From Aureispira sp964404215 (lineage in GTDB: Bacteria > Bacteroidota > Bacteroidia > Chitinophagales > Saprospiraceae): DNA of 64,000 nucleotides. Positions 36,516-45,197 of this stretch are shown piece by piece; within the stretch, counting starts at the first letter, position 1; the number at the start of each line of letters is the position of its first letter. Made by a program: the position numbers and the translations under genes. Where the stretch lies: positions 4,798 through 68,797 of the forward strand of contig CAYOJF010000009.1 of the NCBI GenBank assembly GCA_964404215.1, given 5' to 3'. Under the pieces are notes generated by a model. It saw only the letters and a list, made by a program, of their open reading frames with translations. It had not been told where the DNA came from and ran no database searches.

Positions 36516-37481
36516 CTAATCTAAATAGTCAAATACTTTAGAAATATGGCTGATGGCATCTCCTTGATTGACAAGTGGTGCATGGTTGTTGCAGATGATG
36601 TAACCGCTAAAAGGAGCTTTTACGGTTTGTTCAGTTTGTCCATAAGGGTCAGAGATAGAACCAATAGCTGCTCCTTTTTCTACATAGCTTCCTATGGAGC
36701 TAAAGCTACGCCACATACCTGACTCAGATGCTCTTACCCAAGATGATTTTTCTATCAATATTTGTTTCTCGATAGCTATGTTATCTTGGAGTTCCTTTTC
36801 AAAATTTCGCATACCAAGGTGTTGCATTACTTTTAGGGTGCCTTCTATACCGACTTGAGTAACAATACGATCTAGGCTTAATGTTTTGCCCCCCTCAAAT
36901 AGCAATACTTTCTTACCTAAGCCCCCAACCGTTTTTCGAAAAGACTTGTCTCTGTTTTGAGAGTTGAGGATGAATTTAGAACCAAAGGCTTTTGCTAAAT
37001 CTAGCGTCTCTTCGTCGGTTGCATCTATTCTAATTTGGGAATAATTGAATCGATCACCTCCTCCTGTATGAAAATCTATACAGTAATCTATGGGATTTTT
37101 TTTGATGATTTGTGTGATATGATAGGCAAAACGGCTGGCAAGTGATCCTTTTTTGAATCCAGGAAACATACGATTGAGGTCTCTGCCATCAGGAAATTCT
37201 CTGGACTGATTTAGAAAACCAAAGACATTAATAACTGGCATACAGATGACAGTGCCGAAGGTAGGTTTGTGGTATCCTTTAGTGATGATTTGGCGTACAA
37301 TTTCCACTCCATTAATTTCATCGCCATGAATGCCTCCTGTGAGTAATAAAGATGGCCCTTCTTTTTCTCCTCTAGCGACAACTACTGGAATGTCAATAGG
37401 TGTTCCTGTATGCAGTTTGGCAATCGAAAGGGATATTGTTTTGGTTTCGCCTGGTAGAATAGTGGTATCTAAAATATTCAT
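36516..37481 (-). CDS. Succinylglutamate desuccinylase/aspartoacylase-type deacylase
   Basis: This 321-residue zinc enzyme belongs to the AstE/AspA branch of the M14 fold. Zinc-binding GGIHGDEINGVE (H52, E55), DGRDLNRMFPG (98-108) and DFHTGGG (H138) are all in place, and LLFEGG near 215 provides the catalytic Glu. The C-terminal 80 residues form a small beta-barrel (SGMWRSFSSIGSYVEKGAAIGSISDPYG) seen in many members. The substrate is probably an N-acyl amino acid or a similar amide, and cannot be named. No signal peptide: cytoplasmic. It is upstream of the macroglobulin gene on the same strand, but 128 bp apart. Confidence 0.88.
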   Translation of the reverse strand: MNILDTTILPGETKTISLSIAKLHTGTPIDIPVVVARGEKEGPSLLLTGGIHGDEINGVEIVRQIITKGYHKPTFGTVICMPVINVFGFLNQSREFPDGRDLNRMFPGFKKGSLASRFAYHITQIIKKNPIDYCIDFHTGGGDRFNYSQIRIDATDEETLDLAKAFGSKFILNSQNRDKSFRKTVGGLGKKVLLFEGGKTLSLDRIVTQVGIEGTLKVMQHLGMRNFEKELQDNIAIEKQILIEKSSWVRASESGMWRSFSSIGSYVEKGAAIGSISDPYGQTEQTVKAPFSGYIICNNHAPLVNQGDAISHISKVFDYLD

Positions 37482-37498
37482 TTAGTTGTTTTTTTGTA

Positions 37499-37628
37499 AG
37501 AGCATGTTTAAAATTGTATTTTTTAGTAATGTGAGTACCATTTTTTTACTAATTGAGTAAAAAATAGACGATAAGTAGTGAAAAAAGGGATTTCATATTA
37601 TGAATTAAGATAAATTTAAACATGCTCT
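37499..37628. repeat. MITE-like intergenic repeat, copy 2 (130 bp)
   Basis: Nearly the same as 3007-3170, with ends AGAGCATGTTTAAA and TTTAAACATGCTCT as a 14-bp perfect inverted repeat. It holds a single ATTGAG (37552-37557) where copy 1 has two that flank 34 extra bp. No coding capacity. The rest of the gap to 37908 carries a second sequence ending in TTTAAACACGTTCTTA (about 37770-37785), a diverged version of the same end. Confidence 0.75.
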
Positions 37629-37908
37629 AAAGCAGCACTTTAGTTTTGAGTCTGCTCTAAAATGGAGTTCTTTAGAATCGATTTTTGAGGTGAAAATCAA
37701 TTGTTTTTAGGGCTCAAAAAAGGAGCTTATCAAATTTAAAATCAAGCATTTGTAGCTTGAAGGTAATATTTAAACACGTTCTTACAGCTTTTATAGTGTT
37801 TTGCCCTATTATAAATTGATTTTTCTATCTAAAAAACAGTTTTTTTTTTATATTTTTATAAGCTACTACAATAATAAAATTTTTGATTTTAGACTAATTA
37901 AAATCGCT

Positions 37909-39555
37909 ATGAAAAATATAATGGTGTTTAATTTTATCTTAGGTCTGTTGTTTTTTGCAATCCATGCAAGAGGTTTTTCAGGCAAGGTAACATTAGAGAA
38001 GGCGGTAGAAATGTCAGATAAGCAACGAGTACTGGCACAGAAAGCTGCAAAAGTATACATAGGACTCTGCAACAACCTAAAAGATATTAAGCTTTATCAA
38101 GATAGAGATCAAACAATAGAAGCATTTGAAGAAAATCTCTACGAATTGGGTAAATTCACTCCTACGGATCCTATTCGATTAGCTCATAAGGAACTTAAAT
38201 CTAGCTGGAAAGATTATGTTGCGATTGTTGGGTGGAGTATCAAAAAAGATGATGGGGCTAAATTGTTAAAGCAATTGGATAATATTCTACAAGCCACAAA
38301 AAGATTGCACTTATCCTACCTTAACTATCAAGAAAAGCAGCAGACCAGAAAACCAACAGCTGTGATGGTACGTACCAATGAGATCATTCAACAAAACACT
38401 AATCAAAAAATATTAATAGAACGAATTTTACTGTATTACCTCGCCGAAAAATCAGGTATAGCAGGGGTCGAATCAGGGCATAAATTGGATGAAGCGAATT
38501 TAGCATTTACGGCATTACTAAACGACCTGATGAAAAAAGAACTGATTAATCCAACTATTCGTCAACAATATCAAAAAGTTAAAAAAAGTTGGGCGGGTAT
38601 TACAAAACACTTGGTGTTTACGGCTAAAAAAGAACAAAAGCATTTAGATGACATGTATTTACGTGCAGACGAAATTTCTAAATCACTTACACAGATTTCT
38701 AAACAATACAGTGAGTTAGGGGCAGCACTTTCGGTTGGTGATTGGATGTTAGAAATGTCTAACCAGAGTTTTTGTATTCAAAGAATGACTAGACAGTATG
38801 TTGCTTTAGTGGCAGTAGATGAACCGACCCAATATGTCTATAAAAAAGACATCCTAGATCAAATTAATTGGTTTGAGAGCCAATTAGAAATATTTGAAAC
38901 AACTGCTCCCGTGTATATTACTAAAGACAATATTGGAGCGATATGGAGTCATTGGAATATTTATAAAAAATCTATAAGTAACCTCCATGACATACAGGAG
39001 AAAGGGCTAGAATCTGTACTTCAGAAGTGTGATAGTGTGGTGCTTTCTTGTCAGGCAGTAATGGATAAAATTCATACCACTGCTGAAAAGATCACTAGTA
39101 TACAACAACTCAAAGAGAGTAGAGGGATTAGTCTCGCTCCTACAGAAAGTATTGTTTACCAGATGGAAGCGATTGAGGAATTGCGGCTCATCTCGCAGCG
39201 AATAGCCAAATCTTTTGTGATGAAAGTACATGCTCCAACTACACATAATGACTCTTTACTGCAGTTGGATATTGCTTCATATGAAGAAAAATACCAACAC
39301 TTATTGGAATCCAAGCATAATAGCACTGCTAAGCAACGTATTATCGAAAGTTGTTCGGAAGAATGGGACTGGATCATGACAGCTATTGTTATTGCTAAAG
39401 AATCAGATATACCAGTACTGCTAGAACATGCAGATATGCTGGGAAAAAAACTCAGTAAGCTCAATAAACTCTATAGTCATCAAATGCAACGCATTCTATT
39501 AGCTACGAACAATACTTCTACAGCGTTACCAGCGTTAGCCACTCAAAAAGAGTAA
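37909..39555 (+). CDS. Exported protein with four PilJ-type sensor repeats
   Basis: A 548-residue protein from the ATG at 37909 (MKNIMVFNFILGLLFFAIHARGFS), which yields a signal peptide; the upstream open frame has no good start. It resembles the PilJ N-terminal domain (type IV pilus methyl-accepting transducer) repeated four times, each with an (E)MSxKQRxLxQxxxKxYxxL-like helix: EMSDKQRVLAQKAAKVY, IIQQNTNQKILIERILLYY, EMSNQSFCIQRMTRQYVAL and AIEELRLISQRIAKSF. No transmembrane segment follows, nor any HAMP, kinase or methyl-accepting output domain. It is therefore a periplasmic or secreted four-helix-bundle protein, perhaps a soluble sensor or binder. The gene before is divergent. Confidence 0.75.
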   Translation: MKNIMVFNFILGLLFFAIHARGFSGKVTLEKAVEMSDKQRVLAQKAAKVYIGLCNNLKDIKLYQDRDQTIEAFEENLYELGKFTPTDPIRLAHKELKSSWKDYVAIVGWSIKKDDGAKLLKQLDNILQATKRLHLSYLNYQEKQQTRKPTAVMVRTNEIIQQNTNQKILIERILLYYLAEKSGIAGVESGHKLDEANLAFTALLNDLMKKELINPTIRQQYQKVKKSWAGITKHLVFTAKKEQKHLDDMYLRADEISKSLTQISKQYSELGAALSVGDWMLEMSNQSFCIQRMTRQYVALVAVDEPTQYVYKKDILDQINWFESQLEIFETTAPVYITKDNIGAIWSHWNIYKKSISNLHDIQEKGLESVLQKCDSVVLSCQAVMDKIHTTAEKITSIQQLKESRGISLAPTESIVYQMEAIEELRLISQRIAKSFVMKVHAPTTHNDSLLQLDIASYEEKYQHLLESKHNSTAKQRIIESCSEEWDWIMTAIVIAKESDIPVLLEHADMLGKKLSKLNKLYSHQMQRILLATNNTSTALPALATQKE

Positions 39556-39667
39556 GTGGGCGATAAGATCTATGATTTATCTTAAAAAAATTATACTTCG
39601 TCGAAATCGGATTCTTAATTAATGTTAATTAGTGGATAGGCTTGGAGATTTGTTGCTTATTGGAAAT

Positions 39668-40621
39668 ATGAAAAAGCAATCTCCTTCTTTATTAATATTA
39701 CAATTGAGACTACGTCAACTTTGGCGGGTCTGCAAGGAAGTAGGGTGGACGAATTTTATTCTAATGAGTCCTTTCCTCGTAATTGTTGTATTAGGAATGC
39801 TGGAGCATTTATCTACTACAACTAATGTAGGGAGTATGCTCCTGATCGTATTTACTTTGGGGGGGATGCATTGGAAGCGAAAAGATAGGATATTGTTAGA
39901 GCAAATCAGTCCAGTACTTTTTCCAATATTTGTAATAGAATATTTATTGCTTCTGCTTCCAGTTTGGGGAAGCCTTGTTGTATTCGGACAATGGCTACAG
40001 TGTAGTATTTTGTGGGTGATGATAGTACTGATTTCATTATGGAAACCTGCTGCTATACCTACTGCAAGTGCTATCAGTCGTCAAAATTTGTATTGGATTC
40101 CTCGTATTTTGTTTGAATGGAGGACTGGACTTCGAACGCATTTTTGGAAATATAGTTTTAGTTATTTGATAGCAGTTATCTGGAGTTATCAAACTATTGT
40201 CGTACCGATAGCTGTGCCCATTTTTGCATTGATTGTAGTTTCTTTTTTCAATGACCTAGAGAATAGAGATTTGCTATTGGCGGTTAATCACGATCAACGG
40301 CTTTTAGTGAAAAAAGTAGGGCAAAGTCTTCTTTTATTTCATAGTTTACTATTACCACTGTATGGGCTGTTTTTATATTTTCATGCTCAATACTGGTATG
40401 TCTTGTTGGTGTTAGGGATGATTAGCAGTTTACTGATTGCCTTTGCTATCTGTATCAAGTACAAAAGCTATCGGTTCGAATATCAAAAAGTACATAACAA
40501 TCTAGCTATTAGTATTTTTACGGCTTGTTGGTTGTACCCTTTCTTTTGGCCTATTCCTATTATCATGCTAATCGTCTATTGGCGACAAGCTCAACGAAAT
40601 TTAATCCATCATTATGCTTAG
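39668..40621 (+). CDS. Integral membrane protein, probable ABC permease
   Basis: A 317-residue protein from the ATG at 39668, with about eight hydrophobic helices and no known domain. The frame can also start 36 bp upstream at a GTG. Its last codons overlap the start of the ATPase gene by 8 bp, so the two are translationally coupled. That coupling is the reason for proposing that it is the membrane half of an ABC transporter. Substrate unknown; the ATPase type suggests export. Confidence 0.7.
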   Translation: MKKQSPSLLILQLRLRQLWRVCKEVGWTNFILMSPFLVIVVLGMLEHLSTTTNVGSMLLIVFTLGGMHWKRKDRILLEQISPVLFPIFVIEYLLLLLPVWGSLVVFGQWLQCSILWVMIVLISLWKPAAIPTASAISRQNLYWIPRILFEWRTGLRTHFWKYSFSYLIAVIWSYQTIVVPIAVPIFALIVVSFFNDLENRDLLLAVNHDQRLLVKKVGQSLLLFHSLLLPLYGLFLYFHAQYWYVLLVLGMISSLLIAFAICIKYKSYRFEYQKVHNNLAISIFTACWLYPFFWPIPIIMLIVYWRQAQRNLIHHYA

Positions 40622-41297
40622 TATTCAGAATTTGACCGTTGCCTACCAGCAAAAAGTAATACTAAAAAATCTTGAAATTACTTTTGAAGAAGGTACTATA
40701 CATGGTGTGCTAGGAATGAATGGGGCTGGGAAAAGTACCTTCTTTAATAGCGTAGTGGGTATCAAATCAATTAAAGAAGGAGCGTGTCTCTACCATGGAA
40801 AATGGGTAACGAGTGATGATATTGCTTTTATGCAAACGAGTACCTATTTCTACCCTTATATGCAAGGAGGCGAATATTTAGCGTTATTAGCGAATCAGAA
40901 TCCTGCTTTTGATGCCGATCACTGGAACAAAATTTTTCAATTACCACTAGACCAACTGATTGAAAATTATTCTACTGGGATGAAAAAAAAGCTTGCTTTT
41001 ATGGGTGTTCTTGCTCAAGATCGTCCTATTATGATATTGGACGAACCATTCAATGGAGTGGATATCGAAAGTAATGAAAAGATACGTCAGATTCTACTCC
41101 ATTTGCGTCAAGCAGGTAAGTGCATTATCCTTTCTTCTCACATTACTCCTACACTGACAGACTGCTGTGATCAAATATCCTATCTCAAAGATGGTCAATT
41201 TACTCGTACCTACACTAAAGAAAATTACAAGGACCTACAGCAGTTGATCAAAGACTTAGTCACACAAGATGTACAGGAGGTGTTGGGTGATTTGTAA
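40614..41297 (+). CDS. ABC transporter ATP-binding protein
   Basis: This 227-residue ATPase has a Walker A GMNGAGKST (residues 34-42), a Q-loop around FMQTST, a signature in the variant form YSTGMKKKL, Walker B IMILDEPFNGVD and an H-loop SSHI. The YSTGM signature and short length resemble ATPases of small export or lantibiotic-type ABC systems. It overlaps the membrane gene before it. No terminator is evident, and the next gene is convergent. Confidence 0.92.
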   Translation: MLSIQNLTVAYQQKVILKNLEITFEEGTIHGVLGMNGAGKSTFFNSVVGIKSIKEGACLYHGKWVTSDDIAFMQTSTYFYPYMQGGEYLALLANQNPAFDADHWNKIFQLPLDQLIENYSTGMKKKLAFMGVLAQDRPIMILDEPFNGVDIESNEKIRQILLHLRQAGKCIILSSHITPTLTDCCDQISYLKDGQFTRTYTKENYKDLQQLIKDLVTQDVQEVLGDL

Positions 41298-41386
41298 AAG
41301 AAGGGATGGGTTTTAATGGAAAATTAGATCTTATTCAAAGATTAATTTCATTCTTAAACAAGCTCTAATTTTTAAGAAACAGGTCG

Positions 41387-41902
41387 TTATTTTTTAGAAG
41401 TGATCTTAATCGAAAAAGCTCCATTCTCTGTCTCATTAGGGCCTGCTACTCCCAATACAACATGCATAGGAGTAGATCCTGCCACCAATAGAATTCTTTC
41501 GTTTCCAGTATCTGGTTTGTGGCTGGCTTGGCAGCCAAATTTACTTACATTTTCGACATAAGGAGGGGTGTCATAACGCTTGGCATCTATCAGATAGCCA
41601 TATAGACTCAAATCAACAGCACTGGACAAATCTACAATCATTTTGGTGTTGGCAGGGACTTCAAAAGCATACACAACATGATTGCCATTATATTGATTTT
41701 TTTCTCCTTCAGAGAAACAACCCACAGAAGCACGTATCCCAAATCGTGTGTCTATAAAGTGTCCTGTGCTTAGATCTCCTTTGATGGTCTTTGTGGTTCC
41801 AATATCAACTTTAATTTGATTGACATCTTTTTCAAATTGAGCTTGTATAGTTGATGTAAACAAGAATGCAAATAATCCTAATAAAATAGTGTAGTTCTTC
41901 AT
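41387..41902 (-). CDS. Secreted protein, possible pre-peptidase C-like domain
   Basis: This 171-residue protein has a signal peptide ending at IQAQ. The mature part is a single beta-sandwich with FEVPANTKMIVDLSSAVDLSLYGYLID...RILLVAGSTPMHVVLGVAGPNETENGAFSIKI, which resembles bacterial pre-peptidase C-terminal (PPC) domains that bind surfaces or assist secreted peptidases. Two cysteines could form a disulphide. The gene is 38 bp downstream of the M1 peptidase gene on the same strand, so both are probably one transcript; a helper role for the peptidase is possible. Confidence 0.65.
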   Translation of the reverse strand: MKNYTILLGLFAFLFTSTIQAQFEKDVNQIKVDIGTTKTIKGDLSTGHFIDTRFGIRASVGCFSEGEKNQYNGNHVVYAFEVPANTKMIVDLSSAVDLSLYGYLIDAKRYDTPPYVENVSKFGCQASHKPDTGNERILLVAGSTPMHVVLGVAGPNETENGAFSIKITSKK

Positions 41903-41940
41903 TGGTTTTTTTATTAAAAATACGTTTTATTTTGATAAAA

Positions 41941-44900
41941 TTAAAATTCATAGATAGCTTGGCTAAGCTTTTCGATATGAAAACGATTCAGGTTGAGGCT
42001 AAAGGTGAGGCGATTGAGGAAACTTCCTCTAGAAAAGGTATTGATTTTTTGATCTAGATTTTGAGACGCAATGAGCGGCAAATAAATCCCCGCAGCTCCA
42101 TTCCAAAGGTCTATCATCAGTCCGCCACTAAAGAAAATTTCATCCGAAATACTATTGATCGTAACCGAAGGAGCTGTATTGTTATAATATCCCAAATCAA
42201 GAAAAGGTTTGAGTTTGATAAATTGGCTACGAATGGGGAATTTGATGGGTATATCAGAGGTTAGGTTGATCGAAAAAATAAAACTATTACTGCTCCCATT
42301 ATCTACAACAGGTTCTATAGCTGTTTTGAATCCTCCTTCTCGTAGTACCACCTGATTGGCAAGTACATTGTCAAACTCTCGTCTACCCATGATATGACGG
42401 TCATAATGATAATCGGTTCGGTTATTGGAAATAAGTTGCAATGGGAAATCGCCAAATTGGCGGTCAGTATGCCACAAGAATCCTCCACCAAAAAGACGAA
42501 GATCAATCCCCCAGAGGGGGCTGTACATAAATCTAAACTTAGCTTCTGAGGTTAGTTTGAGATAATGTTCTTTTACTGCAAAACCATCATAGTTGGCATA
42601 TTCTAGAATCGTAGTGACATCCATTGGTAGGAGTACTTTTTTGCTCTGGTATTGGTAACCTACTCGATGGGTGCTTCGCCAGGTGGTTTCTTTCCCTTCA
42701 AAACTCCAGACAGTAGCCGTTGGAGTAGTAGTACGGGTTTCTTTTCCTCTTTCTTCGAGTATCAGCGAATGGCTCATCAGTAATAGATGTTTGTCTGTAC
42801 TTCTATCACTTTTTTTGCCTAATTCAAACTCTACAAAAGGACTAATTTTGTAATAACGTTCTGCGAAACGATAAGGACGTTCGTCGGTGGATTCTTTGAG
42901 TCGCTTGTGGAAACTTTTGAGGCGAAGCCCTATCGTAAGACGATCGTTATTTTTGGTGAAGTGATGAAACTTAAGATCTCCCATACCACTAGGAGCTAGG
43001 GCAAAGGTTGAAAACATTGGTAGTAGGCTATATTCTATTTTTCGTCTAGGTACAGGTAGATTATAAATAGCAGCACCTAATAAGATTCCATCATAACGAT
43101 TGAAACCGATCAAAGGAGCGATATTGATCCGTCTTTTTTCAGGGTGACTAAAGTCTGCTACAAACATAATCTTCGTGGGTTCTCCTTTGCGTAGCAATCC
43201 ATAGTTGCGTATTTCGTTATTATTTCGACTAAACTCAGGTACTTCATGAGAAGGATCTATCTCAAAAATCGCTCTATCAGGCGTAGCTAGGCTCAGTGTT
43301 GTATCGGTATTGGGAGCTAAGTTCACCCAGTACTTAGGTAGGCTGTCTCGTTTTTGGTTATTTTGATCGTCATCCCAAACGGCAACAGGTATAGGAGCTT
43401 TAAAATCTCCTGTATTTTTGATGGTAATGCTTGCTTTTTGATGCTGATCACAACAGTGGTGGTGAGTCAATGCATAATCAAGATGATCGGTGGTGTTGAC
43501 CAAATTATCAAAAAACCAAGCGACAGGCTGTTTGGCTTCTTGCTCAAATAAGGCTTTGACATCCGTAGGCTGAGGGTGTTTGTATTGCCATTGTTCAAAA
43601 TAAGCATTTAAAATCCTATCCATTTCACTTTGCCCCAAATACATCGCTAAATATCGAAAGGATAAAGTAGGCTTAGCATAAGCACAAACATAATAATTGG
43701 CATCAGAGAGGCTCTGAGAACTACTCTCAATAGGTTGGTCGGTATAGTTACTTGCTTTTTGGACATAGGCAGTATATTCGCTATTGGTTCCATAGCTGTA
43801 ATATTTGGTCATGTACCTAGAGTCCAGATAACTATTGAATCCTTCGTCCATCCATGGATGGTCTCGCTCATTGCTACCCAAAATACCATAAAACCAATTA
43901 TGTCCGACCTCATGAGCAATGACATTGTCTAGACCTGCGTCATAATAAGCTTTACCAATGACTGTAATCATAGGATATTCCATGTCACCTCCTTGATAGA
44001 TTCCCTGCACGGCTGTAGCGGTACTGTAAGGGTATTCGCCCACAATATCGGAATAGAAACGAATAGATCGATTGAGATAATCTGTTGCATTTGCCCACAA
44101 GTCCGCTTCATAGTTGTTGAATAGGGCATAGGTGTTCACCGATTTGCCCGAAGATAGTTTGACTTCGCTTTTCTGCACATAGTAACGTTTGTCGGCAAAC
44201 CAAGCAAAGTCATGTACTTTTTGAGCGGTGTAACGTACCGTTTTCATAGTGGTACTAGAAGTAGGGAAAGAATCTTGCTCGGTATAGGCAAGTTTTTTAA
44301 ATTTTAGTTTGGCGTCTGCTGCAGCTTTTTCCTCCAAAAAGATTTGTTCAGAGGGAGTTTGTAAATCTCCAGTAGCGGCTAGTACATAATTTTGAGGTAA
44401 GGTGATGGATACATCGAAATTGCCAAATTCAGAATAAAATTCACCATTGCTCAGATAGGGCATAGGGTGCCAACCTTCTTGGTCATATACAGCAGGTTTG
44501 GGGTACCATTGACAAAGCATATAGGCTTGATCAACATGAGCTAACCGAGAAAAATCCCCTGGTATTTTGACTCTAAAGGGGGTTTTGATGGTCATGCTTT
44601 GTTGTGGTAGCAGGGCTGTTGGTAGGGCTATTTTGGCAATATCAGGCTGCTCAAAAGTTGATTGGTACTCAACAGGTTTGTCATTGATAACAAAACTTAA
44701 ACTATCCATAAAGCCTCGTTGCTCAGGTTTGGCAAAATGAAAATCAAGTCGATTGTTGTCCAATAGCTGCTGAGCAAAGGCAGTTTTTTGGTGTTTGTAT
44801 CCATTAGGCCACAAATGCATATAAATAAAGGACAAAGTGTCAGGTGAATTATTGGTGTATTTTATCTCAATATTCCCTGTTAAGTAGTGGGCTTTATCAT

Positions 44901-45033
44901 TCAGTTTGACCTCAATTTTATAGTCCGTTTGCTGCTGGAAATAGGTAGTTTGTTGTGCATTTAAGTAATTGATTATCAGTAGGAATGGTAGTGTTAGGAG
45001 GCTGGTGGATCTGGTGTTTTTGAACGACAACAT
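41941..45033 (-). CDS. M1 family metallopeptidase fused to an outer-membrane barrel-like region
   Basis: This 1030-residue protein has a signal peptide (to about residue 26). Residues 30-560 are an M1 aminopeptidase-type domain: GGDMEYP (348-354) in the place of the GxMEN exopeptidase motif, HEVGHNW with zinc ligands H374 and H378 and catalytic E375, and E397 in MDEGFN as third ligand. The last 400 residues are a string of amphipathic strands (LIGFNRYDGILLGAAIYNL, LKPFLDLGYYNN, FFSGGLMIDLWNG) closing with Phe, as for outer-membrane barrels. That suggests a peptidase tethered to the outer membrane. M1 enzymes trim N-terminal residues from peptides. Confidence 0.87.
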   Translation of the reverse strand: MLSFKNTRSTSLLTLPFLLIINYLNAQQTTYFQQQTDYKIEVKLNDKAHYLTGNIEIKYTNNSPDTLSFIYMHLWPNGYKHQKTAFAQQLLDNNRLDFHFAKPEQRGFMDSLSFVINDKPVEYQSTFEQPDIAKIALPTALLPQQSMTIKTPFRVKIPGDFSRLAHVDQAYMLCQWYPKPAVYDQEGWHPMPYLSNGEFYSEFGNFDVSITLPQNYVLAATGDLQTPSEQIFLEEKAAADAKLKFKKLAYTEQDSFPTSSTTMKTVRYTAQKVHDFAWFADKRYYVQKSEVKLSSGKSVNTYALFNNYEADLWANATDYLNRSIRFYSDIVGEYPYSTATAVQGIYQGGDMEYPMITVIGKAYYDAGLDNVIAHEVGHNWFYGILGSNERDHPWMDEGFNSYLDSRYMTKYYSYGTNSEYTAYVQKASNYTDQPIESSSQSLSDANYYVCAYAKPTLSFRYLAMYLGQSEMDRILNAYFEQWQYKHPQPTDVKALFEQEAKQPVAWFFDNLVNTTDHLDYALTHHHCCDQHQKASITIKNTGDFKAPIPVAVWDDDQNNQKRDSLPKYWVNLAPNTDTTLSLATPDRAIFEIDPSHEVPEFSRNNNEIRNYGLLRKGEPTKIMFVADFSHPEKRRINIAPLIGFNRYDGILLGAAIYNLPVPRRKIEYSLLPMFSTFALAPSGMGDLKFHHFTKNNDRLTIGLRLKSFHKRLKESTDERPYRFAERYYKISPFVEFELGKKSDRSTDKHLLLMSHSLILEERGKETRTTTPTATVWSFEGKETTWRSTHRVGYQYQSKKVLLPMDVTTILEYANYDGFAVKEHYLKLTSEAKFRFMYSPLWGIDLRLFGGGFLWHTDRQFGDFPLQLISNNRTDYHYDRHIMGRREFDNVLANQVVLREGGFKTAIEPVVDNGSSNSFIFSINLTSDIPIKFPIRSQFIKLKPFLDLGYYNNTAPSVTINSISDEIFFSGGLMIDLWNGAAGIYLPLIASQNLDQKINTFSRGSFLNRLTFSLNLNRFHIEKLSQAIYEF

Positions 45034-45197
45034 ACTATGGTTTTTAAAAACAAAATAAAATCATAGAAGCAAGCTACAACAATTAAATTTACTATAAAAA
45101 TAGTGGAACAAATACTAGTGGAACAACGTTTGAGAAACCATAAGTAACCAAAATAGTGATTTTGGTATAAATAATTGATCACCAAAATGAAATAGAG

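Noticed and set aside
39632..39667. Upstream GTG start for the membrane protein at 39668
   Set aside because: The ATG at 39668 gives a natural basic N-terminus (MKKQ) before the first helix; the upstream extension adds nothing recognisable. It cannot be fully excluded.
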